7,266 bases of DNA from positions 1 through 7,266 of the forward strand of contig VBKY01000307.1 in the NCBI GenBank assembly GCA_005879255.1, written 5' to 3'. Position 1 is the first letter of the stretch. Every line of letters begins with the position of its first letter. Under the pieces are notes generated by a model. That model was not told the origin of the DNA, did not search any database, and saw only the letters and a list, made by a program, of their open reading frames with translations. The DNA comes from Deltaproteobacteria bacterium. GTDB taxonomy: Bacteria > Desulfobacterota_B > Binatia > UBA9968. This document shows positions 6,861 to 7,266 of the stretch, in pieces. A program made the translations under genes and the position numbers.

Positions 6861-7211
6861 ATGAAACGCAGCACGGAAAGAATTCTCACGACCCATGTAG
6901 GCAGTCTGGCCCGAGCCGATTCCCTGATACCGCTGCTACGACTGAGGGAACAGGGTCAACCCTACGAGCGGCTGGTGCGCGAGGCGGTCACGGACGTGGT
7001 GCGGCAACAGGTCGAAACGGGCATCGATATTGTCACCGACGGCGAGCAGAGCAAATCAAGCTTCTACGTCTATGTCGGTTGCGCGCCAACTGAAATTATC
7101 GACCTCTGGGATTTCAAAAATATTGATCAGGCGTTTGTCCAGCTAGTCAACAATGTCCTCTTAGATCTCCTTAGATCGCGTCCCCTCACATCTGTCCCAA
7201 CGTCTCCTTAG
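6861..7211 (+). pseudogene. 5' part of a cobalamin-independent methionine synthase II-like gene, truncated near codon 72
   Basis: Residues 1-72 contain the family opening: RILTTHVGSLARADSLIPLL, a QGQPYE turn, VREAVTDVVRQQVETGID, and IVTDGEQSKSSFYVYV. This corresponds to the first strands and helices of the MetE C-terminal-like (UROD-fold) catalytic domain, in which a proteins of about 350-380 residues would be expected. The THVGSL-x-R segment normally contributes to folate or substrate binding. After YV (base about 7076), where relatives go on with a basic RLxGFE segment, the frame reads GCAPTEIIDLWDFKN and ends at 7211 without further resemblance. The zinc-binding and homocysteine sites of the domain are therefore missing, and the encoded 116-residue product is unlikely to be active. 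Rearrangement or insertion at about 7077 is the probable cause. The homocysteine methylation role is family knowledge; many relatives have unproven substrates. Confidence 0.75.
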
Positions 7212-7266
7212 ATCTGTCCAGTCGTTCCCGTTACTCTAGCCTCTATGGACGAATTTCTGGATTCGT
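7077..7266. other. Unrecognised sequence replacing the rest of the methionine synthase-like gene
   Basis: From about 7077 to the window end I recognise no gene. Base composition becomes more AT-rich over 7090-7175, and short repeated words appear at 7161-7219. An ATG at 7245 opens a frame (MDEFLDS) that runs off the window edge; it has no clear ribosome-binding site, so whether it is a gene start cannot be decided here. The stretch may be the end of a mobile element, but neither terminal inverted repeat nor target duplication can be verified inside the window. Confidence 0.4.
7161..7219. repeat. Short interspersed repeats TCTCCTTAGATC and ATCTGTCC
   Basis: TCTCCTTAGATC occurs at 7166-7177 and 7203-7214, with a further TTAGATC at 7161-7167. 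ATCTGTCC occurs at 7190-7197 and 7212-7219. The second occurrences overlap, forming a compound word. All copies lie in the 85 bases before the ATG at 7245. Such clustered words can be binding sites near the end of a transposable element or upstream of a regulated gene; which applies cannot be told from this window. Confidence 0.6.

Noticed and set aside
6698..6889. Minus-strand 63-codon frame in the divergent intergenic region
   Set aside because: It overlaps the start of the methionine synthase-like gene, lacks a ribosome-binding site and resembles no family I know.
1..7266. CRISPR array, tRNA or rRNA genes
   Set aside because: No regularly spaced direct repeats of 25-40 bp, no cloverleaf-like sequence with T-loop consensus and no rRNA motifs were seen on either strand by eye.

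Overview
The window looks like an accessory, partly decaying stretch of a moderately GC-rich, uncultured-type environmental bacterium. The mix of orphan solute-binding proteins (SBPs), a D-aminoacylase-like amidohydrolase, a cobalamin-independent methionine synthase II-like gene and RAYT (REP-associated tyrosine transposase) debris is the kind seen in soil and groundwater Binatota, Desulfobacterota or Rokubacteria-type genomes. That taxonomic guess is inference from gene content only; no rRNA or other marker gene is present.

Layout: all sizeable genes from 6534 down to 26 are on the minus strand. In transcription order they are a frame-broken iron-type (AfuA/family 1-like) SBP (5432-6534), an intact 561-residue amidohydrolase of the N-acyl-D-amino-acid deacylase group (3684-5369), a family 5 (DppA/OppA-like) SBP disrupted by a 149-bp tandem duplication (1784-3495), a 268-bp mosaic of gene debris (1516-1783), an intact iron-type SBP (400-1515) and a truncated RAYT (26-214). 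On the plus strand, divergent from this set across a 326-bp intergenic region with a plausible promoter in each direction, is the first ~72 codons of a methionine synthase II-like gene (6861 on). It breaks off near 7077 into unrecognised sequence that runs to the window end.

How the genes could work together: three secreted SBPs around a D-aminoacylase-like hydrolase suggest uptake and processing of peptides or N-acyl amino acids, but no permease or ATPase gene is in the window, so the SBPs are orphans here. Two of the three SBPs are frame-disrupted, the methionine synthase-like gene is cut, and the RAYT is a remnant. The locus is therefore either eroding or contains assembly errors at the two frame breaks.

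The most interesting part is 1516-1783. It holds, end to end, the promoter and first 11 codons of a decayed RAYT ending next to the ribosome-binding site of the intact SBP, a 5' fragment that reads like a Fic protein (DUF4172) start on the other strand, and a 110-bp insert flanked by 11-bp direct repeats and carrying four heptanucleotide repeats. I see no clearly new defence or mobile system; the evidence points to mosaic decay and small-element insertion.
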